Positions 1-7,397 of a DNA stretch of 36,782 nt are shown here, piece after piece. The position numbers and the translations under genes were made by a program. The stretch comes from a virus. The notes under the pieces are model-generated. The model did not search any database. It had not been told where the DNA came from and saw only the letters and a list, made by a program, of their open reading frames with translations. Position 1 is the first letter of the stretch. Every line of letters starts with the position of its first letter. Where the stretch lies: IMG/VR virus record IMGVR_UViG_3300021085_000090, positions 1-36,782 of that record; one strand, 5' to 3'.

Positions 1-484
1 TACCGTGTGTCTTGTCAAAGTATCCGTTCTCCATGCCACCAACCCAGTGACTCTTGCCTACACATACTAGATTGTCGTTATCATCAAACTTCCAATGCTG
101 GAATGGTGGAAAGTTTAGTTTAGTTTTATGATCTGCAACTGTTTTAGGATTCTTTTTACGTCCGGGTTCGTCTGGAACATGATCAAATGTCATAATACGA
201 AACACAAGGTCAGTTTTTTCAATTGTTCGATAGTCAACTTCAAATTCTGCTTGTTTTACTTTACGGCCAGCAGCCTTTGCTGCTTCGTATGCCTGAGACC
301 CTTGTTTCTTTGCTTTGTTTCTTTTAGCTTCGGCCACTGTTCTAATGTTTATTTTAGACAGTTCGGGAAGTATAATGTCATACAGTGTGTACTCTGGTGC
401 TACATAACTACAAAACGTACTTTTAGACTTGTGTATTTCGGATAACATATCCTTATTATTCAAATAATTTACTTTTCTTGCCAT
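1..484 (-). CDS. Conserved phage protein, 5' part only; possible late sigma-factor relative
   Basis: An open frame reads leftward from an ATG at 484 to the window edge (about 161 residues) with no stop. It begins MARKVNYLNNKD and has a lysine/alanine-rich stretch at about residues 50-75. A good Shine-Dalgarno (AGGAG, read on the minus strand, about 492-497) and a perfect host-type promoter lie upstream. From memory, proteins with this N-terminus are conserved in marine T4-like phages, and their C-terminal half, outside the window, resembles the T4 gp55 late sigma factor. The opening words NYLNNKD also echo NYVNNKE of T4 gp55. That link is recall plus weak similarity, so no symbol is given. 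It is the only clear minus-strand gene and is divergent from the tail block. A late sigma factor made early would fit its promoter. Confidence 0.8.
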   Translation of the reverse strand, partial: MARKVNYLNNKDMLSEIHKSKSTFCSYVAPEYTLYDIILPELSKINIRTVAEAKRNKAKKQGSQAYEAAKAAGRKVKQAEFEVDYRTIEKTDLVFRIMTFDHVPDEPGRKKNPKTVADHKTKLNFPPFQHWKFDDNDNLVCVGKSHWVGGMENGYFDKTHG

Positions 485-505
485 ATTTTAAGGCTCCTTT
501 AGTTT

Positions 506-534
506 ATTATAATATACGCACATATATTTGTCAA
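506..534 (-). promoter_or_regulatory. Consensus sigma70-type promoter for the minus-strand gene
   Basis: Read on the minus strand, TTGACA (529-534) is followed after exactly 17 nt by TATAAT (506-511). Both hexamers match the bacterial housekeeping consensus perfectly. The expected start is near 499, giving a leader of about 15 nt that holds the Shine-Dalgarno and leads to the ATG at 484. Such promoters are typical of phage early genes read by unmodified host polymerase. Confidence 0.88.
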
Positions 535-541
535 CTAAATA
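534..541 (+). promoter_or_regulatory. T4-late-like box (ACTAAATA) before the gp48-like gene
   Basis: ACTAAATA differs from the T4 late consensus TATAAATA at the first two positions. With T4 spacing, transcription would start near 547, giving an 11-nt leader containing AGGAG (548-552) before the ATG at 558. The box abuts the -35 hexamer of the divergent minus-strand promoter. Similar boxes sit before other tail genes here, which supports the assignment. Confidence 0.5.
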
Positions 542-557
542 GTATATAGGAGTGAAC

Positions 558-1367
558 ATGGCTAATAACCCCAGACAATCTAATAACTTAGGAAATGTAT
601 CAGCACAAAACAGAACAACTTTTGGTTCTGTTGGGTCTCGCGACATTGTTATCACAAATCCAAACGATATTACAAGACAAAGACGCTTAAATAATTTGCC
701 AAATGGTGCAGAACCTAGTCAGCGTTTAGCACAAACTGCAACATTTTTACCTACCGACGATACACAACCGGATTGGCGTGTAAAAGTAAGTGTACCTACG
801 TTGTCGACCTATCGTAGCAGCAGAATTTTATCACCCTTGGCTACAACTGGATATAATGTTGTATTTCCTGTTACTCCTGTTATTACTTTTGTGACTAGTG
901 CCAGCTACAACGATATGACACCTGTACATAGTAATTATCCTTTTCCTGCATATAGCAGTAGCCGAACAGAGGATATTAATATCGCCGGCGCTTTTCCAGT
1001 ACAAACACAAGAAGATGGGCTATATTGGATAGCCGCAGTGCATTATTTCCGTAGTGTCACTAAAATGTTTTATGGAGATACCAGCGAAAAAGGTGCTCCG
1101 CCACCAGTTGTAAAGTTAAATGGATACGGAAGTTATGTTATGAATAACATTTCTGTAGTAATTACACAATTTACATTTGATTTGCCTAATAATGTTGATT
1201 ACATGCAAGTAGGAGCAACTGGTATTACTCCAGACAAGTATCAAATGGTACCAACAAACAGTACATTTAACATATCATGTAAAGTAGTACACAGTAGAGC
1301 AAAAGTTAGTGAATTTAGCATGGATAACTTTATTTCTGGCAACCTTGCTGATAAAGGATTTATCTAA
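558..1367 (+). CDS. gp48: Baseplate tail-tube cap / tube initiator, gp48-like
   Basis: 269 residues. In T4, gp48 and gp54 sit on the central baseplate hub and nucleate the tail tube; T4 gp48 has 364 residues, so this is a compact version. Recognisable features are a TRQRRLNNLPNG segment near residue 40, a DWRV strand opening the tube-like beta domain at about residue 75, and a conserved block with YFRSVTKMF followed by a proline-rich turn and LNGYG (about residues 160-195). The ATG at 558 is chosen over the in-frame GTG at 552 because AGGAG at 548-552 is correctly spaced for the ATG and overlaps the GTG. The stop overlaps the gp53 start by one base (TAATG). Assignment rests on recalled marine T4-like gp48 sequences and gene order; a gp54 role cannot be excluded. 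Confidence 0.75.
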   Translation: MANNPRQSNNLGNVSAQNRTTFGSVGSRDIVITNPNDITRQRRLNNLPNGAEPSQRLAQTATFLPTDDTQPDWRVKVSVPTLSTYRSSRILSPLATTGYNVVFPVTPVITFVTSASYNDMTPVHSNYPFPAYSSSRTEDINIAGAFPVQTQEDGLYWIAAVHYFRSVTKMFYGDTSEKGAPPPVVKLNGYGSYVMNNISVVITQFTFDLPNNVDYMQVGATGITPDKYQMVPTNSTFNISCKVVHSRAKVSEFSMDNFISGNLADKGFI

Positions 1368-1669
1368 TGGCACAATATGGTAAAACAAGTCCATGGGGCA
1401 ATACAGATTATAGTAAAACTGGTGAGCTAGATATACTTAGAATTCGACCAGTGCCTGCTGAAGACGATGATATATTATATACAATTGAAGCTCAGTACAC
1501 TTATCGACCTGATTTACTTTCTTTTGACCTTTACGGTACATCTAAACTATGGTGGGTATTTGCACAAAGGAACATAGATACATTAAAAGATCCTGTATTT
1601 GATTTTATACCTGGTACAAAAATATATTTGCCAAAATCTTCTTCTGTAAAAAAAGGTCTTAATTTATAA
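1367..1669 (+). CDS. gp53: Baseplate wedge subunit gp53
   Basis: 100 residues, about half the length of T4 gp53 (196). gp53 joins neighbouring baseplate wedges around the hub and carries a LysM-like fold. The diagnostic C-terminal signature is clear: LYGTSKLWWVFAQRN, then a Lys-Asp-Pro turn, then FIPGTKIYLP, matching the family's pattern of LWW, N, DP and GT.IY.P. The N-terminal half is short and has the YTYRPDLLSFDLYG lead-in. Both ends overlap the neighbouring genes by one base (TAATG), so translation is probably coupled. Position between the gp48-like gene and the hub genes fits. Confidence 0.88.
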   Translation: MAQYGKTSPWGNTDYSKTGELDILRIRPVPAEDDDILYTIEAQYTYRPDLLSFDLYGTSKLWWVFAQRNIDTLKDPVFDFIPGTKIYLPKSSSVKKGLNL

Positions 1670-4005
1670 TGGCAATTGAAACAAACTCTTTACATCAGTT
1701 TAGTAGTTTTAACACTATATTCACGCTTAGTTGCTTAACTCGTGAAGAAATTGCAATGCCTAACGACACTTATCGTGTAAACGGCCCGGCAAATGTAATT
1801 TTTCAGAGTGGAGGTACTTCAACTAACAAAGTCACAACAGCATATGAACAAGCAATAGGCGGTAAACTTGAATATTATGTAGATAATGTAATGATAGAAG
1901 CATTGTGTGTTCCAAATACAAAATCACGCAGTACAAATGCAACTTATATAGAATTTACTGTCACAGAACCATATAGTATGGGTTTATTTTTACAAACTTG
2001 TCAGTTAGCTGCTACAATGAGTGGCTTTTCTAATTATCAACGTGCTCCGTATATGTTGAGTATGGAATTTGTAGGTTATGATGATGACGGAGACATAATT
2101 GTCACAGAAAGCGGACAAAATTTACGTAGAGATGTACCTGTTAAACTTACAAATATAACTTTTGAAGTCAATGAAGGCGGAACTACTTATAATGTAGAAG
2201 CAATGCCTTGGAATGAACAAGCATATTTAGATGATAAAACTGGTGTTCCTGTTGATCTTAGTATAAAAGGAAATAGTGTAGAAAAATGTTTGCAAAGCGG
2301 CGAACAAAGTTTGTGTACAATAATGAATGGATACTTTGAAGAACTAAGACAAGAAAATAAATTATTAGAAGCTGATGAATTTATTGTCACATTTCCAGCA
2401 GATATTTCAACAAAGTTTAATCCGGCACAAGCATCAAGTACAAGCGATGCTGGCGCAACAACTAAAAGCTCTAGTAGTAAAAGTGGAAGTAGCATTTTTG
2501 GTAAAATAGCAGCAGGTGCCGTTGGCGGCATTATCAGCGGCGGTTTAGCAGGAAACAAAAATATAGGACAAAATGCACTAGGCGGTGCTCTAGGCGGAGT
2601 ATTTGGCGGCGGTCTTGGAGGATTTGGCGGAGGTCTAATTGGAGGATTGCTTACTAATTTTAAAAGTGGAGACGTTCAAGGACTATTTGAAGGTATTAGC
2701 GGCTTCCTTGGAGCACAAGCACCTCAAAACTTTGAAGGATTTCTAAGTATGATAACCGGACAAGTGCTTACAAAAAGCAGTATCGGAGAAAATCTAGCTA
2801 GAATTGCGCAAGATCCTGGTAGTTTAAATAATTTAGGCCAATCAGGTATTATTAATGGACACGAAGAACAAGGTAAAGCGCCTATGGCTCAAACTGGCCA
2901 AGTCTACGATAAGAAAAACAAAGTTATGACTAGAGGTAAAAACACTGTTAGCAATGATGAGCGTGTTTTTGAATATGGCTCAGGCACAAGTATGATTAAA
3001 ATAATAGAAGATATTGTTTTAACCAGCAGCTGGGCAAAAGAATTAAAAGATCGTGCTCCAGATGAAAACGGTATGGTACCTTGGTTTAGAATTGATGCAG
3101 AAACTTATTTAAAAGCCAATGCTGATCAAGAAAATGTGTACGGTGAGGATGCAAAAGTATTTCATTATAAAGTTGTAGAATACATGGTACACAGCAGCCA
3201 CTTACAAAGACCAGGAGATCCTGGCTTGAGTTATAATGCACTCCGTGAAAGCGCTAAAAAAGAATACAATTATATCTACAGTGGCGAAAATACAGATATC
3301 TTAAATTTTGATATACAATTTAATGCAGCGTTCTTCCAGTTTATACAGCCGGATTACGGACAAGGCAACTTTGATTTTAAAACAGGAGGATTGCAACAAA
3401 ATACTGTGCTAAAAACTCCCGAAACTTTAACAATGAAAACTGAAAATTCGGGTGCAAATAGTGCAACAGGTTTAACAGTTCAAAGTTTTAATCAAAGTAC
3501 TAGTACCCAAGGCGGCGGAGGAGCCGGAATAGATAATAGTAAAATACGTTGGGCAAGACAATTTCACGATAACATCCTTGGATCGGGTAGCATGGACTTG
3601 GTAGAAGTTGATTTAGAAATATTTGGCGATCCGTATTTTATTGTAGACAGCGGAATGGGCAATTGGACAGACTCACCTGGCGACTTAAACAGTACAGCAA
3701 ACGGGCAGATTGATTATCAGCGTAGTGAGTCAGATGTTTTACTAAATTTTAGAACTCCTATAGATTATAATCCTGAAACAGGAGGAATGATATTTCCAGA
3801 AGACACAATTCCTGTACAACAGTTTAGTGGACTTTACAGAGTCACAAAAATAACAAACGAAATTAGAGGAAATCAATTTACTCAAACATTAAAACTTCTG
3901 CGTAGAAGAGGGCAACCGGAAGATACTAATACAAGTGGCGACAATCCTGTAAAAATTAAGGATAGTACTGACGCACAAAATATGAATTCGCCATACAAAG
4001 GTTAA
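1669..4005 (+). CDS. Large baseplate hub-type structural protein (gp27-like)
   Basis: 778 residues in the hub position directly before the gp5-like spike gene. Residues 1-245 form a mixed beta-rich domain. Residues about 250-275 are a Ser/Thr/Ala linker, and 275-330 are an extreme Gly/Ala hydrophobic stretch with many GxxxG spacings. Residues 430-560 (SMIKIIEDIVLTSSWAKEL, then WFRIDAETYLKAN and YKVVEYMVHSS) resemble, from memory, hub proteins of marine T4-like phages that stand for T4 gp27 (391 residues). Residues 610-750 form a final beta domain with a conserved LEIFGDPYFI. T4 gp27 is a trimer capping the gp5 spike. The large size suggests fusion of hub functions. Start overlaps the gp53 stop (TAATG). 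Structural role is confident; the gp27 equivalence is inferred from position and similarity. Confidence 0.65.
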   Translation: MAIETNSLHQFSSFNTIFTLSCLTREEIAMPNDTYRVNGPANVIFQSGGTSTNKVTTAYEQAIGGKLEYYVDNVMIEALCVPNTKSRSTNATYIEFTVTEPYSMGLFLQTCQLAATMSGFSNYQRAPYMLSMEFVGYDDDGDIIVTESGQNLRRDVPVKLTNITFEVNEGGTTYNVEAMPWNEQAYLDDKTGVPVDLSIKGNSVEKCLQSGEQSLCTIMNGYFEELRQENKLLEADEFIVTFPADISTKFNPAQASSTSDAGATTKSSSSKSGSSIFGKIAAGAVGGIISGGLAGNKNIGQNALGGALGGVFGGGLGGFGGGLIGGLLTNFKSGDVQGLFEGISGFLGAQAPQNFEGFLSMITGQVLTKSSIGENLARIAQDPGSLNNLGQSGIINGHEEQGKAPMAQTGQVYDKKNKVMTRGKNTVSNDERVFEYGSGTSMIKIIEDIVLTSSWAKELKDRAPDENGMVPWFRIDAETYLKANADQENVYGEDAKVFHYKVVEYMVHSSHLQRPGDPGLSYNALRESAKKEYNYIYSGENTDILNFDIQFNAAFFQFIQPDYGQGNFDFKTGGLQQNTVLKTPETLTMKTENSGANSATGLTVQSFNQSTSTQGGGGAGIDNSKIRWARQFHDNILGSGSMDLVEVDLEIFGDPYFIVDSGMGNWTDSPGDLNSTANGQIDYQRSESDVLLNFRTPIDYNPETGGMIFPEDTIPVQQFSGLYRVTKITNEIRGNQFTQTLKLLRRRGQPEDTNTSGDNPVKIKDSTDAQNMNSPYKG
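2491..2658 (+). other. Glycine-zipper-like hydrophobic segment in the hub protein
   Basis: Codes for residues 275-330 of the hub protein, nearly all Gly, Ala, Ile, Leu, Val and Phe, with dense GxxxG and GG pairs (for example GGALGGVFGGGLGGFGGG). This composition is typical of membrane-inserting glycine zippers and is flanked by polar linkers. It occurs in frame inside a single intact gene. Confidence 0.75.
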
Positions 4006-4007
4006 AC

Positions 4008-5696
4008 ATGGAAAAGAAAACAGTAAGTAATGAATCTCCAGAACAAAAACGTACAGCAGGCATAGCTGAACCTGCTAAAAATGCCGGCCCTTTTATTGCT
4101 CGTGTAATCAAGCATTCCGATCCTTATTATTTAGGAGGCTTGGAAGTTGAATTATTAAAAACTACAGAAGCAGGAAACATCGGCGAAACACTTGGTCAAA
4201 CAGCTATTGTTTATTATGCTAGTCCGTTTTACGGAGTTACAGGATCTCAGCATTTAGGTAAAAATGACAAATATAGTGATACACAAAAAAGTTATGGTTT
4301 TTGGATGGTACCACCGGATCCAGGAACATTAGTTCTTGTGACCTTTGTTGAAGGCAGCAGAGAATTTGGTTATTGGTTTGCTTGTATTCCTGAAAAAGGA
4401 ATGACATATATGTTGCCCGGTGGACAACCTGCAACTGAACAAACTTCAAATGCAACAGGCGATCTAAAAGGCAAAAAATTACCTGTTGGAGAATACAACA
4501 AAAAGATTACTAAACCGAGTACAAATAATGTTGTAAAATACAAAAGACCAGTAAACGATGATTTTGTTGATACATTAAAAGAACAGGGAACACTTGAAGA
4601 TGATATTAGAGGTATAACAACTACAAGTGCGCAAAGAGAATTTCCTAGTGCTGTATACGGATTTAGTACACCTGGCCCGTTAGATAAGCGTGGAGGATCT
4701 CCACAAGGTAGAATAGGTGTAAAAGAAAGTCAAGCAACTGTTCATGTCAATCGTTTAGGCAGTAGTAGTTTTGTAATTGATGACGGTGACGATAAGTTTT
4801 TACGTAAAGGATCTCCTGAAGATACTCCTTATGAATACCTAAACAAAGAAGCCAGCGAAGCAGGTGGTGATGTGACTAGACCTGCAAACGAGATGATACG
4901 CTTCAGAACACGTACTGGTGCGCAAATAATGATCAACACCAGCGAGGATTTAGTTTACATCAACAACAGTAGAGGTACTGCATGGATAGAAATGTCAAGT
5001 AATGGTAAACTTGATGTGTATGCAAAAGACAGTATTAGTTTCCATACAGAAACAGATTTTAACTTTGTTGCAGACAGAGATATTAACTTTGAAGCTGGTA
5101 GAAACATCAATATGATTGTTAATGAAAACATTTTTACAAGTTGCGGGTTGAATTATGAATTATTAGTGGGCGTTGATGGCAAACTAAAGTTTAAAAACAA
5201 TTTAGATACAACTGTTTCTAAAGATATGAAAACAACAGTGTTGAATGACAAACATGTATTAGTGACAAATAATTTATTTGAAACTGCACAGACCGATGTA
5301 AACATTAGTGCAGGCAATAATTTAAACTGGAGTGGCGCAGCAGGTGTAGGCGGATACAGTGGCGGAGATATGAAACTTACAGCAGCAGGTACAAGCAATA
5401 TTAAATCTAGTCATCATAAAGAAACAGCTGACCGTATCGATATGAATGGTCCGGCAGCCGCTGCCTCGGAGCCTGCACCAGAAGCATCAGAATCAGTTTT
5501 ACCTTTAAAAGCAAAATTTCCACAGCGTGTTCCACAACACGAACCGTGGCAAGGTCACGAAAATTGGAACCCATTGGAAACTGCTCCAGATAAAACAGAA
5601 GCAGTTGACACAGAAAGCCAAGATATACACATGGAAGAACGTCCTGTACATACAGATAGGACACTTATGAATGAATTAAAACCGGAGGATGATTGA
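4008..5696 (+). CDS. gp5: Central spike / baseplate hub gp5-like protein, without lysozyme
   Basis: 562 residues. T4 gp5 has an OB-fold, a lysozyme domain and a triple beta-helix needle. Here residues 28-140 match the OB-fold (ARVIKHSDPYYLGGLEVEL to the GFWMVPPDPGTLVLVTF and FGYWFACIP strands). Residues 240-475 give the beta-helix: short strand repeats such as INTSEDLVYINN, YAKDSISFHTETDFNF and DRDINFEAGRNINM. The stretch between them (140-240) is charged linker, too short for the roughly 165-residue T4 lysozyme domain and without a recognisable lysozyme signature. The C-terminus holds VPQHEPWQGHENW (508-520), which I recall from related marine phages, then an acidic tail. It starts 3 nt after the hub gene and ends overlapping the next gene. 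Confidence 0.82.
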   Translation: MEKKTVSNESPEQKRTAGIAEPAKNAGPFIARVIKHSDPYYLGGLEVELLKTTEAGNIGETLGQTAIVYYASPFYGVTGSQHLGKNDKYSDTQKSYGFWMVPPDPGTLVLVTFVEGSREFGYWFACIPEKGMTYMLPGGQPATEQTSNATGDLKGKKLPVGEYNKKITKPSTNNVVKYKRPVNDDFVDTLKEQGTLEDDIRGITTTSAQREFPSAVYGFSTPGPLDKRGGSPQGRIGVKESQATVHVNRLGSSSFVIDDGDDKFLRKGSPEDTPYEYLNKEASEAGGDVTRPANEMIRFRTRTGAQIMINTSEDLVYINNSRGTAWIEMSSNGKLDVYAKDSISFHTETDFNFVADRDINFEAGRNINMIVNENIFTSCGLNYELLVGVDGKLKFKNNLDTTVSKDMKTTVLNDKHVLVTNNLFETAQTDVNISAGNNLNWSGAAGVGGYSGGDMKLTAAGTSNIKSSHHKETADRIDMNGPAAAASEPAPEASESVLPLKAKFPQRVPQHEPWQGHENWNPLETAPDKTEAVDTESQDIHMEERPVHTDRTLMNELKPEDD

Positions 5697-6901
5697 TGTT
5701 TCAAGCAATCGGGGGCGAACTTAGAAACGCAGCACTTAGAGAAAGTAATAGGGTATTAGGAGATGCAGTAAATCAACTAGCAAGAAAAAGTCCTATACCT
5801 ACTATAGCAACTGTAGGTGCAATACAAGGTGGATTACAAGGTGGGTTGCAAGGAGCAATAAGAGGAGCAGCACAAGGAGTATTATCTGCAGGAATATCTC
5901 AACTGCAAAATCAAATTCCACCGCAGTTTGCACAAGCTGCTGCTGCATTACAAGGTATTGCAAACCCAGCTGCATTTACTCCAGGCGGGTGGATAAACCC
6001 GGATCAACTAGCTGCTGGGTTTACACAACCTTTTGGTCAACAGCAACAAAGAGGTACTGCAACTACAACGTATGCAGGAACTCCGGTTGCTGATAATCCT
6101 AGTACAGTTAGAACACAAATTGTTGACGCAACCAGCGGCGAAGTAAACCTTATCAAAGACAGTTTTTTACAAGGTTTACAAGGTGGTCTAAGTAGTATTA
6201 TAGGACAAGGATTAAACAACTTGTTAGGAAGTTTGCCTAGCACGATGCAAAACTTATTAAGTTCTACAGGGTTAACTGGCGCACTTGGCAGTGCATTAGG
6301 CGCAATCGACGGTGCAATAGGAAAAGCCTTAGGCGGACTAGGAGATGCATTAGGAGACGCAGCAGGCAAATTAGCAAGTGGTTTAGGTTCAGCAATTAGT
6401 AGCATACCAGGTGTTGGCCCAGTGTTTGATGGGTTTACAAAAGGAATAGGCGACTTTACAAAAAACTTATCAAGTGCAGTAGACGGATTGCCTGTAGGAT
6501 TAAGAAGTGTTATAAGCGAAGCATCAGCTCAAGTTGGAGCAAATTTAATTGGCAAAGCACTGAACAGGCCAAATGTTGTAAAAGATGTAGGCAGACAAGT
6601 TGCAAATAACATAAGATTTAAAGAAAACCCTGCGACACAAGCAAATGCAATTGCTAGTGCAGCAAATTCACTTCACAAGAAAACATTTAGAACAACTGGA
6701 GATAAAACGTTTGCAAATGTAGCTAATGCTGCTAAAAAAACAGCTAAAAAGTTTGGTACAAAACTAGTAAAGAAAAGAGATTTGTACGGCTTTACTACTC
6801 AAGGACCAATCATTATACAACCAGTACAAAAATTTGTAAATGGCACACTTGTAAGTATTACACCAAAGGCAAACGATCTTTATGAAAAAGTTTTAGTATA
6901 A
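5696..6901 (+). CDS. Ala/Gly-rich structural protein of unknown role
   Basis: 401 residues, family not recognised. Residues 35-65 are GGLQGGLQGAIRGAAQG-type helical repeats. Residues 150-260 are almost entirely Gly, Ala, Leu and Ser with periodic hydrophobics, suggesting helix bundles or membrane interaction. The C-terminal 100 residues are basic (KKTAKKFGTKLVKKRD) and end in a beta-like segment. The ATG at 5696 is preferred to the in-frame TTG at 5693: GGAGG at 5684-5688 is 7 nt from the ATG, and the ATG overlaps the gp5-like stop. Its place between gp5 and gp25 and its composition suggest a hub-associated or tape-like component. No signal peptide or enzyme motif is visible. Confidence 0.75.
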   Translation: MFQAIGGELRNAALRESNRVLGDAVNQLARKSPIPTIATVGAIQGGLQGGLQGAIRGAAQGVLSAGISQLQNQIPPQFAQAAAALQGIANPAAFTPGGWINPDQLAAGFTQPFGQQQQRGTATTTYAGTPVADNPSTVRTQIVDATSGEVNLIKDSFLQGLQGGLSSIIGQGLNNLLGSLPSTMQNLLSSTGLTGALGSALGAIDGAIGKALGGLGDALGDAAGKLASGLGSAISSIPGVGPVFDGFTKGIGDFTKNLSSAVDGLPVGLRSVISEASAQVGANLIGKALNRPNVVKDVGRQVANNIRFKENPATQANAIASAANSLHKKTFRTTGDKTFANVANAAKKTAKKFGTKLVKKRDLYGFTTQGPIIIQPVQKFVNGTLVSITPKANDLYEKVLV

Positions 6902-6904
6902 ATA
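6897..6904 (+). promoter_or_regulatory. Perfect T4-type late promoter box TATAAATA at the gp25 start
   Basis: TATAAATA is an exact match to the T4 late promoter. It contains the TAA stop of the upstream gene (6899-6901). With T4 spacing the start site would fall at about 6909-6911, on the gp25 ATG (6909), and no Shine-Dalgarno lies between. It may therefore make a leaderless or nearly leaderless message, or be a chance match. Confidence 0.5.
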
Positions 6905-6908
6905 CAGT

Positions 6909-7346
6909 ATGGCTACAAATGAAAAACCACTTTATAAGAACGTGACAATATCTTCTCCTGGAGAAGAAGCACCAGTGACTTCTAAGCAATACAGGGGTAT
7001 CAGCACTGTAGCTAATCCACGTGGATTTAATCTATTTGATTTAGAAATAATCAAACAAGATGTTATAAACCATTTTCATATTCGCAAAGGCGAAAAACTA
7101 GAAAACCCTACATTTGGCACTGTAATCTGGGATGTATTATTTGAGCCATTTACTGAAGATTTAAAAGAGCTAATAATCAAAGATATTACCGAAGTAATCA
7201 ATTTTGATCCACGTATAAATGTAAATTCTGTCACAGTTGATACCTACGAAAGCGGGTTGCAAGTAGATTGCAGCATTACATACCTTCCTTACAGCATTAG
7301 CGAAACAATGCGTATAAAATTTGACCAAAACAACGGCCTTCTTTAA
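6909..7346 (+). CDS. gp25: Baseplate wedge subunit gp25
   Basis: 145 residues (T4 gp25: 132). gp25 (GPW_gp25 family) binds the gp6-gp7 wedge and helps start the sheath. The signature is plain: HFHIRKGEKLENPTFGT, then IWDVLFEPFTEDLKELI, then a conserved D-PRI-V segment and a C-terminal beta strand pair. The first 35 residues are a short N-terminal extension. No clear Shine-Dalgarno precedes the ATG; the exact late-promoter-like box 6897-6904 sits immediately before it. It is followed after 51 nt by gp6, its known partner. Confidence 0.93.
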   Translation: MATNEKPLYKNVTISSPGEEAPVTSKQYRGISTVANPRGFNLFDLEIIKQDVINHFHIRKGEKLENPTFGTVIWDVLFEPFTEDLKELIIKDITEVINFDPRINVNSVTVDTYESGLQVDCSITYLPYSISETMRIKFDQNNGLL

Positions 7347-7374
7347 ATACGCACATTATTACTTCAGGTAAATA
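7342..7374 (+). promoter_or_regulatory. Two late-like TAAATA boxes before gp6
   Basis: This 51-nt gap holds TTTAAATA (7342-7349, containing the gp25 stop) and GGTAAATA (7367-7374). The second, continuing as CACTGTA, gives an expected start near 7380 and an 18-nt leader with GAGGA (7386-7390), 7 nt before the ATG at 7398. The same TAAATACACT string recurs at 24584-24593 before another tail gene, which supports a real late promoter. Confidence 0.5.
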
Positions 7375-7397
7375 CACTGTAAAGTGAGGAATGGCAT

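Noticed and set aside
128-445. Plus-strand open frame of 105 codons
   Set aside because: It is antisense to the partial minus-strand gene, has Cys/Phe-rich composition typical of a shadow frame and no Shine-Dalgarno.
552-557. GTG start for the gp48-like gene
   Set aside because: The GTG is part of the Shine-Dalgarno AGGAG region; the ATG at 558 has correct spacing.
5693-5695. TTG start for the Ala/Gly-rich gene
   Set aside because: The ATG at 5696 is a better codon and has 7-nt spacing from GGAGG, against 4 nt for the TTG.
4096-5700. Lysozyme domain in the gp5-like protein
   Set aside because: Only about 100 residues of charged linker separate OB-fold and beta-helix, with no recognisable T4-lysozyme signature.
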